Source: Mucilaginibacter aquaedulcis (GTDB lineage Bacteria > Bacteroidota > Bacteroidia > Sphingobacteriales > Sphingobacteriaceae). From it: a stretch of DNA of 64,000 nucleotides. Within the stretch, counting starts at the first letter, position 1. Each line of letters opens with the position of its first letter. The translations under genes were made by a program, and so were the position numbers. The notes beneath the pieces are model-generated. The model was not told the DNA's origin. It saw nothing but the letters and a program-made list of their open reading frames with translations, and did no database searches. This document shows, piece after piece, positions 17,206-26,106 of the stretch. Location: assembly GCF_030409325.1 (NCBI RefSeq), contig NZ_JAUFPR010000003.1:62001-126000 (forward strand), written 5' to 3'.

Positions 17206-17457
17206 ATCCATAAGTTTGATTGTTAATAATGATAATGTTTACAGTAAAGCTACAGGCCGCCATACCTGTTATAAAATGAGAAAACAACACCCGCTCAACA
17301 TTTTAAGCAGGTTTTAAATACTGTAATACAGGCATTTGAAAAAACTTTTGATATTTACTACATTTATAGACAGTTAAAACCATTTTTAGCATTTTTTACT
17401 AAAACCGATGAGATAGCTTATTAATAAATACCAAACATTCCCCCTAAATTTTGGATT

Positions 17458-18456
17458 ATGGATAATAACCCTGCTCAATTATTATTTTTTAATCACATCA
17501 GGTCGCAGCTTGCGCCTCATCTTTCGTTTGTAGATGAGGTGGCCGAACTGCTCGATATCAGTAACGACAGCGCTTACCGGCGCATCCGGGGCGAAAAACC
17601 CATCAGTTTGGATGAGGTACAGTTGCTATGTGGCAAGTATAAAGTTTCGGTAGATCAACTTTTACAGCTCAACAACAACACCGTGCTTTTTGCTGGCAAC
17701 CAGGTTAACAGCGTAACGTTCACGTTTAATGATTACCTGCACGATGTTTTAAATAGCCTTAAACTGTTTAAAACATTAAAAAACGGGCAGATCTATTTTT
17801 TTACTAAGGATGTACCGCTGTTTCATTTTATGCAGTTCCCGGAATTGAGCGCCTTTAAGTTCTTTTTCTGGAAACGCACACTTATTGGCTACCCCGAACT
17901 GGCCAGGCAACAATTTAATGGCTATGAAGAAGATTCCGAAACCACAGAAACGGCGAAGGAGATCATCAGGCTGTACACGCAGATACCATCTACCGAAATA
18001 TGGACGGAGGAGAGTATCCATGTGACCATCAGGCAAATTGAATTTTACCGGCATACCAATATTTTTGCCGATAAGGATATTTTACTGCTGGTATACACTC
18101 AACTGGTGGAGCTGCTGAACCATATAGAGGCGCAGGCCGAGGCCGGGCGAAAATTTATATTTAACCAGACGCCCATGGCTACAAATGCTCCCTATCACAT
18201 TTATGTGAACGAATGCCTGATTGGCGATAACTCCATATATGTACATGCCGATGATAAGCAGATTGCCTACCTGAACCATAACGGGCTAAATTTCATGGGC
18301 ACGCAGGACAAAACCTTTTGCGATTACACTTATAAAAACCTGCAGAACATCATCAGCAAATCAACCCATATTAGCCTGGTAGGCGAAAAGGAAAGAAGTA
18401 TGTTTTTTAACACATTAAGAGATAAGATATACAAGCGGGTAAGGAACATTTATTAA
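17458..18456 (+). CDS. Helix-turn-helix transcriptional regulator
   Basis: A 332-residue protein with an N-terminal HTH of the XRE/BetR-like kind (about residues 10-65): FVDEVAELLDISNDSAYRRI, then GEKPISLDEVQLLCGKYKVS. The remaining 260 residues have no motif I recognise and may sense a signal or form dimers. It stands alone on the plus strand among three minus-strand barrel paralogues, which makes them candidate targets, but this is inference from position. It shares a bidirectional terminator (18475-18509) with the barrel gene at 18528. Confidence 0.78.
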   Translation: MDNNPAQLLFFNHIRSQLAPHLSFVDEVAELLDISNDSAYRRIRGEKPISLDEVQLLCGKYKVSVDQLLQLNNNTVLFAGNQVNSVTFTFNDYLHDVLNSLKLFKTLKNGQIYFFTKDVPLFHFMQFPELSAFKFFFWKRTLIGYPELARQQFNGYEEDSETTETAKEIIRLYTQIPSTEIWTEESIHVTIRQIEFYRHTNIFADKDILLLVYTQLVELLNHIEAQAEAGRKFIFNQTPMATNAPYHIYVNECLIGDNSIYVHADDKQIAYLNHNGLNFMGTQDKTFCDYTYKNLQNIISKSTHISLVGEKERSMFFNTLRDKIYKRVRNIY

Positions 18457-18474
18457 CTGATGCCCCTTGCCTAT

Positions 18475-18509
18475 AAAAAAAGCCCGGGATATGATCTCCG
18501 GGCTTTTTT
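18475..18509. terminator. Bidirectional terminator
   Basis: AGCCCGG and CCGGGCT stems flanked by A and T runs (AAAAAAAGCCCGG ... CCGGGCTTTTTT) between the convergent HTH gene and barrel paralogue 2, usable on both strands. Confidence 0.85.
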
Positions 18510-18527
18510 CCTTTTTAAAAATATTGG

Positions 18528-19061
18528 TTAGAAACGGTAGGCTAAGCGTAAAGCCAGCTGCCCGATAGTGCCGTTGTTTGACCATGCCTCGTAACGGAAA
18601 CCGGCCTCAAAACCACCATCAAAAGTATAACCAACACCCGGCGAGTAAACGAACAATGTGCTGCCATTGCCTGAGGTGGTAAAGGCCGCGCCTAACTGCC
18701 CTTCGCCAAAAAAGCGCTTATCAAAATAATACTTGGCACCTACTTTTACAGGGATAAGGCCCGCAGAGCCGCCATCGCTATGAAACTCATAGCTATAGTT
18801 TGGTGAGCTGAAAGAAATGTTAATGCCTTTGGCATGTATGCTGCTGTAACCTGCCGTTCCGGTAATGAACAGATTGTTAGCTACCGGAAGCTCATACTTG
18901 AGCGAACCTCCTATAACATAATCGGCATAATTACTTGCATCGCCTACGGGTAATCCGGCTTCGAGGCCTACGCTGAATTTGCCATTGCCAATTTTAGTTT
19001 GCGCTAAGGTGGTGAACATTGTTGCTGTAACAATGATTAAGGTTAGTAAGATTTTTTTCAT
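18528..19061 (-). CDS. Small outer-membrane beta-barrel protein, paralogue 2
   Basis: A 177-residue exported protein with signal peptide MKKILLTLIIVTATMFTTLA. It repeats the paralogue plan: KFSVGLEAGLPVGDA, a string of amphipathic strands, and the ending GTIGQLALRLAYRF. Likely inserted in the outer membrane by the BAM machinery. Function unknown. It lies 173 bp upstream, in reading direction, of nothing obvious in an operon with it: the next minus-strand gene, paralogue 1, is beyond the divergently placed HTH gene. Confidence 0.8.
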   Translation of the reverse strand: MKKILLTLIIVTATMFTTLAQTKIGNGKFSVGLEAGLPVGDASNYADYVIGGSLKYELPVANNLFITGTAGYSSIHAKGINISFSSPNYSYEFHSDGGSAGLIPVKVGAKYYFDKRFFGEGQLGAAFTTSGNGSTLFVYSPGVGYTFDGGFEAGFRYEAWSNNGTIGQLALRLAYRF

Positions 19062-19234
19062 AAAGTGTAATAAGATAACGCGGGTTTGTTTTTGTGTTAT
19101 ATGCGTTTTGAACTATCAGACGCATAAAAGCCGCGAATGTTTAAGCCGCGAAAATATAATTATTAATGGATATTAAATAAATAAGCCTGGTAATAATATC
19201 ACCGGGCCTTCATAATCATGATCTGTTAATTATT

Positions 19235-19729
19235 TTAGAAACGGTAAGCTACTCGTAAACCGGCCTGGCCTAAAGTACCGTCTTTTGACCAGCCTTCATA
19301 ACGGATACCCAGTTCAAAACCTTCGGCAAAAGTGTAACCGATACCTGGCGAATAAGCGAATGCTGTACCACCGCCACTTTCAGTTACAAACGCGGCCCCT
19401 ACTTGTCCCTCAGCAAAAAATCCGTTCTGGATATAGTATTTAACACCCACTTTAACAGGTATGGCACCGTATGAACCTCCACCAAATACGTCTTTTGCAT
19501 GAAAAGAATTATATCCGGCAGAAACTGTAAAGTATGTACTTGGAGCTACAGGTAGTTCATATTTTAATGAACCGCCCAATACTGAATTGAAAATATGGTG
19601 AGCGTCGCCGGTTGGCAAACCTGCCTCAAAGCCAATGCTGAATTTTCCGGCGCCGCCAGATTTAGTTTGTGCGAAAGTGGTGAATGCTGTGCCCGCGATA
19701 AGGGCTAATACTAATAGAATTTTTTTCAT
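19235..19729 (-). CDS. Small outer-membrane beta-barrel protein, paralogue 3
   Basis: A 164-residue exported protein with signal peptide MKKILLVLALIAGTAFTTFA, a mature start KFSIGFEAGLPTGDAHHIFN close to that of paralogue 1, and the ending GTLGQAGLRVAYRF. The three barrels (16690, 18528, 19235) are clearly members of one expanded family. Each is preceded by its own A/T-rich leader of over 100 bp, so they are probably separate transcription units. Confidence 0.8.
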   Translation of the reverse strand: MKKILLVLALIAGTAFTTFAQTKSGGAGKFSIGFEAGLPTGDAHHIFNSVLGGSLKYELPVAPSTYFTVSAGYNSFHAKDVFGGGSYGAIPVKVGVKYYIQNGFFAEGQVGAAFVTESGGGTAFAYSPGIGYTFAEGFELGIRYEGWSKDGTLGQAGLRVAYRF

Positions 19730-20211
19730 GGTTTTTGGTTTGATGTGATTATTATACAGCTAAAGGCGGGGTTCCATTAACTGCGGTTATTGAATAATAG
19801 ACGCTTATTATTAAAAATAGTTTCAAAATATTTTAAAATAATTCGGCATAATAATTCATTCCGTCTATTTTTTCATTATCCTAAGTATAAAATCACAAAG
19901 GTAAAATTCAATTTTCAGCCCTTATTTTCGTAAATTTGTTCAGGTGCTTCCGCAGGGAATTTCTTTTCCAAAAAATCAATCCGGTCAGGGTTGAAAACAA
20001 TCCGAAAAAAAAAATACAAATCAAACACTTAATAATCAGCAAATTACAACTTTTTAAACCTCAAAAAACAGCGCAAAAACCAATAAAAACGCGATCCTTT
20101 GAGCCAATTCCATCAAAAACTAAATAAAACCCTGCCAATTTTGAAGTTTTTTGAACCAAAAAGTGTTAAAATAAAATTTTAAAAAGTTGTAAAAGGGGAA
20201 GCCGCTATTTA
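19730..20211. other. A/T-rich gap with a possible gene remnant
   Basis: No full gene is seen in these 482 bp. The sequence is A-rich on the plus strand. A minus-strand frame at 19915-20028 (GTG start, 37 codons) ends in DFLEKKFPAEAPEQIYENKG, which has a protein-like composition unlike the surrounding DNA; it could be a decayed gene end or chance. A plus-strand TAAATTTG at 19931-19938 matches the -7 consensus but has no clear -33 partner. Confidence 0.4.
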
Positions 20212-20919
20212 TCAATTGGCGGTAAGGGAAATAAATATTTGCTCGAGGGTATCATTATTATTTTTAGCCCGCAAACCTGCCAGGGTATCATCAGCAACTA
20301 TTTTGCCTTTGTTGATTATGATCACCTTGCTGCACACTGCTTCCACCTCCTGCATAATATGGGTAGACAGGATAATGGTTTTAGTTTTGCCCAGCTCCTG
20401 GATCAGCTGACGTATCCCTATCAGCTGGTTAGGGTCCAGGCCCGAGGTAGGCTCATCTAAAATAAGCACATCGGGGTTATGCAGAATGGCTTGGGCCAAC
20501 CCAACCCGCTGGCGGTAGCCCTTGGATAGCTGGCCTATTTTTTTGTGCTGCTCGGGACCAAGGCCAGTTTGCTCAATAACCTCGGCTATGCGTTTTTCGG
20601 GCTCATGCAGCTGATGAATACCGGCAATAAAGCCCAATGATTCTTTGACATACATATCCGTATACAGCGGGTTGCTCTCGGGCAGATAACCAATACGGCG
20701 GCGCACATCCAAAGATTGGCTTACCACATCAAACCCGCAAACAGAGGCCTCACCCGAAGTTTGGGGGATAAAGCCCGTAAGTATTTTCATGGTGGTAGAT
20801 TTACCGGCGCCATTGGGCCCCAAAAAGCCCAGCACACCGGGCTCAGCGCTAAAGCTGATACCATCCACCGCCTTTTGCGTACCGTAAACCTTTGTTAATG
20901 CCTGCACCCGGATACTCAT
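20212..20919 (-). CDS. gldA: Gliding-type ABC transporter ATPase GldA
   Basis: A 235-residue ABC ATPase. Walker A is GPNGAGKST (34-42), the signature is LSKGYRQ (131-137), Walker B is LILDEP (152-157) and the switch His is H187 in STHIM. The close match of the whole sequence to the ABC-2 type, together with the GldF/GldG fusion on the same strand at 12958-15354, supports GldA over a generic exporter ATPase. In Flavobacterium GldA works with GldF and GldG. Here it is separated from its partners by about 4.9 kb, with its own upstream region made of a GGATTTCGG repeat. Confidence 0.85.
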   Translation of the reverse strand: MSIRVQALTKVYGTQKAVDGISFSAEPGVLGFLGPNGAGKSTTMKILTGFIPQTSGEASVCGFDVVSQSLDVRRRIGYLPESNPLYTDMYVKESLGFIAGIHQLHEPEKRIAEVIEQTGLGPEQHKKIGQLSKGYRQRVGLAQAILHNPDVLILDEPTSGLDPNQLIGIRQLIQELGKTKTIILSTHIMQEVEAVCSKVIIINKGKIVADDTLAGLRAKNNNDTLEQIFISLTAN

Positions 20920-20934
20920 GCCTCAAATGTAAAA

Positions 20935-20975
20935 GAGTATTTCGGAATTCGGAATTTCGATTTCGGATTTGTTTG
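20935..20975. repeat. Short TTCGGAATT/GATTTCGG repeat
   Basis: Plus-strand TTTCGGAATTCGGAATTTCG and GATTTCGGATTTG lie between gldA and the flavin oxidoreductase. The run resembles those at 1240-1429 and 3861-3907. Confidence 0.5.
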
Positions 20976-20996
20976 ATATTTTTCGATACCCTGCCG

Positions 20997-21662
20997 CTAT
21001 CTCTCAAAAACAACAGCATCGGCATTGGCGCCAAGGTCGGTCAGTATACCGGTTATCTCCTGCACCATGGCATCGGGACCGCAAACGTAAAAATGCTTGC
21101 TTAAGTCTTTTACCTCGGCCTTTAAAAACTCGGCATCAATGCGGCGCTGGTCATGCTCACTGTCTTTCTGATCGGTTATGGTAAACAGGGCGTTTTCACC
21201 AAGCATGCTTTTGAGTTCATCGGCCAGTATAATGTCCTGATCGGTTTTATTGGAGAAGAACAGCTTGTTATCGGCCAGTGCACCATCCCGGTTAAGCTGC
21301 CTCAGTATCGCCAGGAATGGGGTTATGCCTGCCCCTCCGGCAATGAAATATCCGGGCCCTTTGTATCCAATGGTGCCCCAAGGTTCGCGCAGGATCAGCT
21401 CGTCGCAAACTTTCAGTTCGCCCAAGTGGTTAGTAACACCCGCATGGTCGGTATATATCTTAATGGTGAACTGCAGAAAATGATCATCGGTAAAATTGGT
21501 AAAGGTAAAGGGGCTCCGTTTATCGGCCCATTCATCCTGGTTAATGGACAACTCGGTTGCCTGCCCCGGTGTAAAGGTAAAATCATCGGGCTTTTCAATA
21601 ATAAATTGTTTTACGTTGTGGGTAACGGGATGTATATCCAGGATTCTGACAATATGTTCCAT
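20997..21662 (-). CDS. FAD/NAD(P)-binding oxidoreductase (ferredoxin-reductase fold)
   Basis: A 221-residue flavin reductase of the ferredoxin-NADP reductase fold. The FAD-binding arm has RSPFTFTN (the RxYS-type motif, about 49-56), the pyrophosphate loop follows, and the NAD(P) domain shows GGAGITPF (about 109-116) and FYVCGPDAMV (about 191-200), with the aromatic-free ending VVFER. There is no C-terminal 2Fe-2S domain, so it needs a separate electron partner. Substrate unknown. It is transcribed in the same direction as gldA, 77 bp upstream of it, separated by the repeat. Confidence 0.85.
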   Translation of the reverse strand: MEHIVRILDIHPVTHNVKQFIIEKPDDFTFTPGQATELSINQDEWADKRSPFTFTNFTDDHFLQFTIKIYTDHAGVTNHLGELKVCDELILREPWGTIGYKGPGYFIAGGAGITPFLAILRQLNRDGALADNKLFFSNKTDQDIILADELKSMLGENALFTITDQKDSEHDQRRIDAEFLKAEVKDLSKHFYVCGPDAMVQEITGILTDLGANADAVVFER

Positions 21663-21785
21663 GATGAGGCAAATAATTTGGTATATGAAAGATAAGGGAA
21701 TTACCCGGTATTTGGTTTTAGCTTATTATAAAATTTTATAAAATCGTAGCAAATAAATTCCCAATTCTAAAAATCCAAAAAAAAC

Positions 21786-21793
21786 TATCTTTG
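21786..21793 (+). promoter_or_regulatory. -7 promoter box of glycyl-tRNA synthetase
   Basis: TATCTTTG matches TAnnTTTG and ends 8 bp before the ATG at 21802, so the transcript would start close to the start codon. No clear TTG -33 element is present. Confidence 0.55.
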
Positions 21794-21801
21794 CAGCTAT
21801 T

Positions 21802-23283
21802 ATGAGCAAATCAACCGACGAACTTTTTAAAAATGTTATATCGCACGCCAAAGAATATGGCTTTGTTTTCCCTTCAAGCGAGATTTATGATGGCCTGAGC
21901 GCTGTTTATGATTACGGGCAGTTTGGTGCCGAATTAAAGAACAACATCAAAACCTACTGGTGGAAAGCCATGGTGCAAATGAACGATAACATTGTTGGTA
22001 TTGACAGTGCCATATTTATGCACCCTAAAATATGGAAGGCCAGCGGACACGTTGATGGTTTCAGCGACCCGATGATCGATAATAAAGATTCTAAAAAACG
22101 TTACCGTGCCGATCAGCTGCTGGAAGATAAAATAGAGCGTTACGACAAAGATGGTAAAACTGACAAGGCCGAACAGTTGCAGCATGATATGGACGAGGCC
22201 CTTAAAAATGAGGATCTGCCTCGCCTGAAAGAACTGATACTGGAACATGAAATTGCCGACCCTATCGGCGGTACCCGCAACTGGACCGATGTGCGCCAGT
22301 TTAACCTGATGTTCAGTACCCAGATGGGTGCCGTGGCCGATGATGCAGATACCATATACCTGCGCCCCGAAACTGCCCAGGGTATATTTGTAAACTATCT
22401 GAACGTTCAAAAATCGGGCAGGATGAAAATCCCTTTTGGTATAGCTCAAATTGGTAAGGCGTTCCGTAATGAGGTTATTGCCCGCCAGTTCATTATCCGC
22501 ATGCGTGAGTTTGAGCAAATGGAGATGCAATTTTTTGTACGCCCCGGCACTCAAAAAGAATGGTTTAACCAGTGGAAAGAAACCCGACTGAAATGGCACC
22601 TTGCCCTGGGTACCGACGCCGCCAAATACCGTTACCATGAACACACCAAGCTGGCTCATTATGCTGATGCCGCTTATGATATTGAGTTTGAATTTCCGTT
22701 CGGCTTTAAAGAAGTGGAAGGTATACACAGCCGTACCGATTTTGACCTGAGCCAGCATCAGCAGTTCTCCGGTAAAAAAATGCAGTATTTTGACCCTGAG
22801 GTTGATCCTGAAACCGGCAAACCTTACGGTAACTATATCCCTTATGTAATTGAAACCTCTATCGGGCTCGACAGGATGTTCCTGCTTACTATGATCAATG
22901 CGTTTGAGGAAGAAGACCTGAGCACTGAAGATAAACAGGATAGCCGTACCGTGCTTCGCCTGCACCCTTGCCTGGCCCCTGTTAAAGCCGCTATTTTCCC
23001 GTTGACCAAAAAAGATGGCTTGCCCGAAAAAGCCCGCGAGATCATGGATCGCTTAAAGGTTGATTTCAACATCCAGTACGAAGAAAAAGACGCCATAGGC
23101 AAACGCTATCGCCGTCAGGATGCTATTGGTACTCCTTTCTGTATCACTGTTGATCACCAAACGCTTGAAGATGATACCGTGACCATCCGCTACCGCGATA
23201 CCATGGCACAGGAACGTGTGGCATCTGCCGACCTTGAAAAGATCATCGGCGACCAGGTGAGCTGGAGAAATCTATTGAAATAA
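21802..23283 (+). CDS. glyS: Glycyl-tRNA synthetase (homodimeric type)
   Basis: A 493-residue class II synthetase of the single-chain, eukaryote/archaea-like type rather than the alpha2-beta2 type. Class II motifs: motif 2 around AFRNEVIARQFIIRMREFEQ and motif 3 around ETSIGLDRMFL. The N-terminal SSEIYDGLSAVYDYGQFGAE and LRPETAQGIFVN are characteristic of glycine enzymes. The C-terminal anticodon-binding domain covers about 390-493 (CLAPVKAAIFPL... VTIRYRD). It charges tRNA-Gly. Length is normal. A strong terminator follows at 23307-23333. The 343-codon open frame on the opposite strand is a shadow. Confidence 0.96.
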   Translation: MSKSTDELFKNVISHAKEYGFVFPSSEIYDGLSAVYDYGQFGAELKNNIKTYWWKAMVQMNDNIVGIDSAIFMHPKIWKASGHVDGFSDPMIDNKDSKKRYRADQLLEDKIERYDKDGKTDKAEQLQHDMDEALKNEDLPRLKELILEHEIADPIGGTRNWTDVRQFNLMFSTQMGAVADDADTIYLRPETAQGIFVNYLNVQKSGRMKIPFGIAQIGKAFRNEVIARQFIIRMREFEQMEMQFFVRPGTQKEWFNQWKETRLKWHLALGTDAAKYRYHEHTKLAHYADAAYDIEFEFPFGFKEVEGIHSRTDFDLSQHQQFSGKKMQYFDPEVDPETGKPYGNYIPYVIETSIGLDRMFLLTMINAFEEEDLSTEDKQDSRTVLRLHPCLAPVKAAIFPLTKKDGLPEKAREIMDRLKVDFNIQYEEKDAIGKRYRRQDAIGTPFCITVDHQTLEDDTVTIRYRDTMAQERVASADLEKIIGDQVSWRNLLK

Positions 23284-23306
23284 GCAAACTAATGCTCATA
23301 TACGGA

Positions 23307-23333
23307 GGGCCCGCTGATCAGCGGGCCCTTTTT
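23307..23333 (+). terminator. Terminator of glycyl-tRNA synthetase
   Basis: A perfect 22-bp palindrome (GGGCCCGCTGA and its complement) followed by five T, 24 bp past the stop codon. Confidence 0.9.
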
Positions 23334-23418
23334 GTTTTACAGGGCCGAATGCTCTACCTTTAAGGTCAAAACAATTCAAAGCATTATTCCTTATTGGTAT
23401 AATTAACCTCCTGCCCCT

Positions 23419-24507
23419 ATGCCTGCTATTAAAGAGTACCCCTTTTATTTAAAAAGTACCGTAACCCTGTTTGGGCTTATTTTACTGGTTTATGTTTTTT
23501 CGCAACTGGCCGATGTGCTTATCCCATTGGCTTTCGCTGCTTTTATTGCCATTTTACTTAATCCTGTATGCAACTGGCTGCAAGGGAAAAAGGTACCTAA
23601 GATATTGTCTATCATTATTGCCATGTTTATCGCGGCGGTACTGATCATCGCGTTGTTTTATTTTCTTTCTACCCAGCTTATACAGTTCAGTGATTCGCTG
23701 CCTACGCTGAAGCAAAAATTCGGGGAGATGTTCGTTACATTTAAAAGTTGGGTGGCTGCTACTTTTAATTATTCTGTTCAAAAGCAGGATCAATTGATCA
23801 AGGATGCCATGAATAATAGCCAGGCGCTCATTGGCCGTACGCTCGGCTCGGTATTGGGCACCTTTGGGTTGGTGTTTATTATACCTGTATATGTGTTCCT
23901 GATCTTGTTTTACAAAACCCTCATCCTTAACTTCCTGTTTGAGGTATTTGCCGAAGAAAATTCCAGGCAGGTGGCCGATGTTTTAAAGGAAACCAAAATG
24001 GCCATACAAAGCTACATACAAGGTTTACTGATTGAAACGGCAATTGTAGCCATCCTTAATTCAACAGCGCTGTTGCTATTAGGTGTAAAGTATGGCATAC
24101 TGATCGGGGTTATTGGCGCTATACTGAATTTGCTGCCCTACATTGGCGGCATCATAGCCATTGCTCTGCCTGTACTGATGGCTACAGTTACAAAAGATGG
24201 TTACTCTACCCAACTGGGTGTTATCATTGCCTATATGGTGATACAGTTTATTGATAATAATATACTGGTACCGCGTATCGTATCATCAAAGGTGCAGATC
24301 AACGCGCTGGTATCAATCATTGTAGTACTGCTGGGCAATATGCTTTGGGGCCTATCAGGCATGTTCCTCTCCATACCTTTTGTGGCCGTACTAAAGATAG
24401 TGTTTGACCGTATTGATAACCTTAAACCCTGGGGCAAACTCCTGGGCGATACCATTCCCACACGCTATAAAGGACTTCTGCAGAGGAAAGTCAAAAGTCA
24501 AAATTAA
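23419..24507 (+). CDS. AI-2E family transporter (permease)
   Basis: A 362-residue multi-span protein of the AI-2E (PF01594) family: hydrophobic segments at about 12-32, 36-60, 65-88, 150-175, 205-240, 245-270 and 300-340, with the family's LLGVKYGILIGVIGAILNLL and PYIGGIIAIALPVLMA. Members export diverse small molecules or Na+/H+; the autoinducer-2 label comes from one E. coli protein, so the substrate here is unknown. The last residues KVKSQN are encoded by a dispersed repeat (24494-24520), so the C-terminus may have been extended by it. Confidence 0.88.
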   Translation: MPAIKEYPFYLKSTVTLFGLILLVYVFSQLADVLIPLAFAAFIAILLNPVCNWLQGKKVPKILSIIIAMFIAAVLIIALFYFLSTQLIQFSDSLPTLKQKFGEMFVTFKSWVAATFNYSVQKQDQLIKDAMNNSQALIGRTLGSVLGTFGLVFIIPVYVFLILFYKTLILNFLFEVFAEENSRQVADVLKETKMAIQSYIQGLLIETAIVAILNSTALLLLGVKYGILIGVIGAILNLLPYIGGIIAIALPVLMATVTKDGYSTQLGVIIAYMVIQFIDNNILVPRIVSSKVQINALVSIIVVLLGNMLWGLSGMFLSIPFVAVLKIVFDRIDNLKPWGKLLGDTIPTRYKGLLQRKVKSQN

Positions 24508-24752
24508 AAAGCAAAAATTACGGGATGCAGAAATATCGGTGAAACTCAGCTTTGTGAAAAGCTTGCCATTAAGTTGGCATCTTAAACAATAAAATAACAC
24601 ATTATCGCTGTATTTTGTCATTGCGAGCGCAGCGCGGCAATCGCGGATTTGCATTGTTCGCTCTTGCTTCGTACCTCGCAATGACAATTTTTTATTTCTT
24701 CCTACTATTTATATTCAGCAACCAATAACTTTTGCCTTTTTAATTTTGACTC
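24494..24752. repeat. Composite inverted-repeat element between convergent genes
   Basis: AGTCAAAATTAAAAAGCAAA (from 24496) reads inverted at 24727-24752 (TTTTGCCTTTTTAATTTTGA), flanking about 206 bp. Inside, 24616-24686 is a palindromic repeat that begins TGTCATTGCGAGCGCAGCGC and ends CTCGCAATGACA. The outer arms touch the stop codons of the genes on both sides. A single copy of the outer arm also lies at 4438-4467, before the hypothetical membrane gene. Confidence 0.65.
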
Positions 24753-24754
24753 AA

Positions 24755-26092
24755 TCAATGACTTACCGGATTATCAGCTTTGTTCAGGGTGCCGTTGATA
24801 TATAATATCTGGTTCACCTTTTTAGGGTCGCCCTGATAAACCCAAACAATGTTATTGATGTATTTGCGGAAAGCGTCGCTTACTTCCTCTGTAGTCAGTT
24901 TCTTTACATCATCTACCAGGGTTAATGAGCGTTTCCAGTTGTTGAACAATACTTCGTTTGATGCTATGGAAAATGCCTGTGCGCTATTGGTTTCGTTTTT
25001 ATAATAGAAGCCGGTAAGGTAAGTAACCTTCATGTTGGCAACTTCATCACCCTTAAAACCTTCTGTTTTTATTTTATCAACCAGTTTATCAAACACCGCT
25101 ATATATTTATCGGGCTGTGTAGTTGATACCGCGAATTTAGCCACTGAGGTTTGCCCGACGCTAAACCAGGCCTGCGGGGCATATGATAAACCATTGTTGG
25201 TACGTACATCTAAAAAATGACGATTGGCAAATATGCGCATGGCTACGTTGAACGCGTCAAAATCGGCAGTGCCGGGCTGCGGACCGCTGGTGATCCCTTC
25301 TACGTAATTGGTAGCCAGTTCTCTTGATTCTGAATTGAAGGAATTTTTATAAACCCTGAAAAATGATTTTTTAAATTCAAACGGGGCACCTTGTTTTATG
25401 CCACTCAGCATGGCCTTTACTTTGGCTTCAATAACTTCCTTATCCAGATCGGCAACTACCACAATCACCAGGCGTGAATGGGTTAATATGGACTGGTAAT
25501 AGGCCTTTGTTTCTTCAGGAGTAAGCTTGCTTACAATATCAACCGTACCGTTAGGGTCCTTAGCGTAATCGCGGTTGGCGAAGGCTATTTTGTCGGCATA
25601 TTTGTCAATGGCATTATCGGGCTGCGAATCGGCTTGTTTAATGTTGTTGATAGCATCCTGTTTAATACGGGCAAACTCCTTGGCATCAAAACGCGGTTGT
25701 GTTAACGCCTCAACATATAGAGGCCAAACCACATCAAAATCACCTTTGATACAATTCATGCGCAGGATAGAGTAGTTCTTGTTGCTGCTGCCTGCTACGG
25801 TAGCGCTTACTTTATCCAGCTGATCTTTAAAACTGTTTTTATCGTGCTTTAAGGTTCCGCACTCGGTAAGCGCGTCCATAGCTATCGATTCGATACCCAT
25901 TTTATCGGCCTTGTAATTTTGTACACCGCCTTTTATAATAGTTTGTATCTCTACAATATCGTTACCGCTTGGCTGCACAATTACCTTTACACCGTTAACC
26001 GTGGTTTCGTAAGCCTTATTTTGTGCCTGTACCGGCTTTATATTTCCTATCGCCGCTGCAATCAGCAGGGTGAATACATATTTCTTCATCAT
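24755..26092 (-). CDS. M16-family peptidase, non-catalytic subunit
   Basis: A 445-residue exported protein (signal peptide to about 23) of the insulinase/M16 fold. At the place of the zinc motif HxxEH the sequence reads GIESIAMDALTECG, so the catalytic residues are gone. The substrate-binding domain remains, with SRELATNYVEGITSGPQPGT (the R/Y region). Such proteins form heterodimers with an active M16 chain, as in mitochondrial processing peptidase. The active partner is 14 bp upstream (26107-27486), so they form one operon. Predicted to act in the periplasm. Confidence 0.88.
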   Translation of the reverse strand: MMKKYVFTLLIAAAIGNIKPVQAQNKAYETTVNGVKVIVQPSGNDIVEIQTIIKGGVQNYKADKMGIESIAMDALTECGTLKHDKNSFKDQLDKVSATVAGSSNKNYSILRMNCIKGDFDVVWPLYVEALTQPRFDAKEFARIKQDAINNIKQADSQPDNAIDKYADKIAFANRDYAKDPNGTVDIVSKLTPEETKAYYQSILTHSRLVIVVVADLDKEVIEAKVKAMLSGIKQGAPFEFKKSFFRVYKNSFNSESRELATNYVEGITSGPQPGTADFDAFNVAMRIFANRHFLDVRTNNGLSYAPQAWFSVGQTSVAKFAVSTTQPDKYIAVFDKLVDKIKTEGFKGDEVANMKVTYLTGFYYKNETNSAQAFSIASNEVLFNNWKRSLTLVDDVKKLTTEEVSDAFRKYINNIVWVYQGDPKKVNQILYINGTLNKADNPVSH

Positions 26093-26106
26093 GATAAGTT
26101 TAAAAT

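Noticed and set aside
16690..19729. Idea that the three barrels plus regulator form a defence or secretion system
   Set aside because: No nuclease, toxin, ATPase or secretion motif is present; barrel proteins of this size are common envelope proteins.
19936..20127. A 63-codon plus-strand frame in the gap before gldA
   Set aside because: Lysine/glutamine-rich translation of A-rich DNA; no supporting signal.
21153..21695. A 180-codon plus-strand frame over the flavin oxidoreductase
   Set aside because: Antisense to a gene with clear FAD and NAD motifs.
21934..22965. A 343-codon open frame on the minus strand within glycyl-tRNA synthetase
   Set aside because: It lies wholly antisense to a certain gene, its translation is rich in H/F/I as expected of reverse codons, and it shows no motif.
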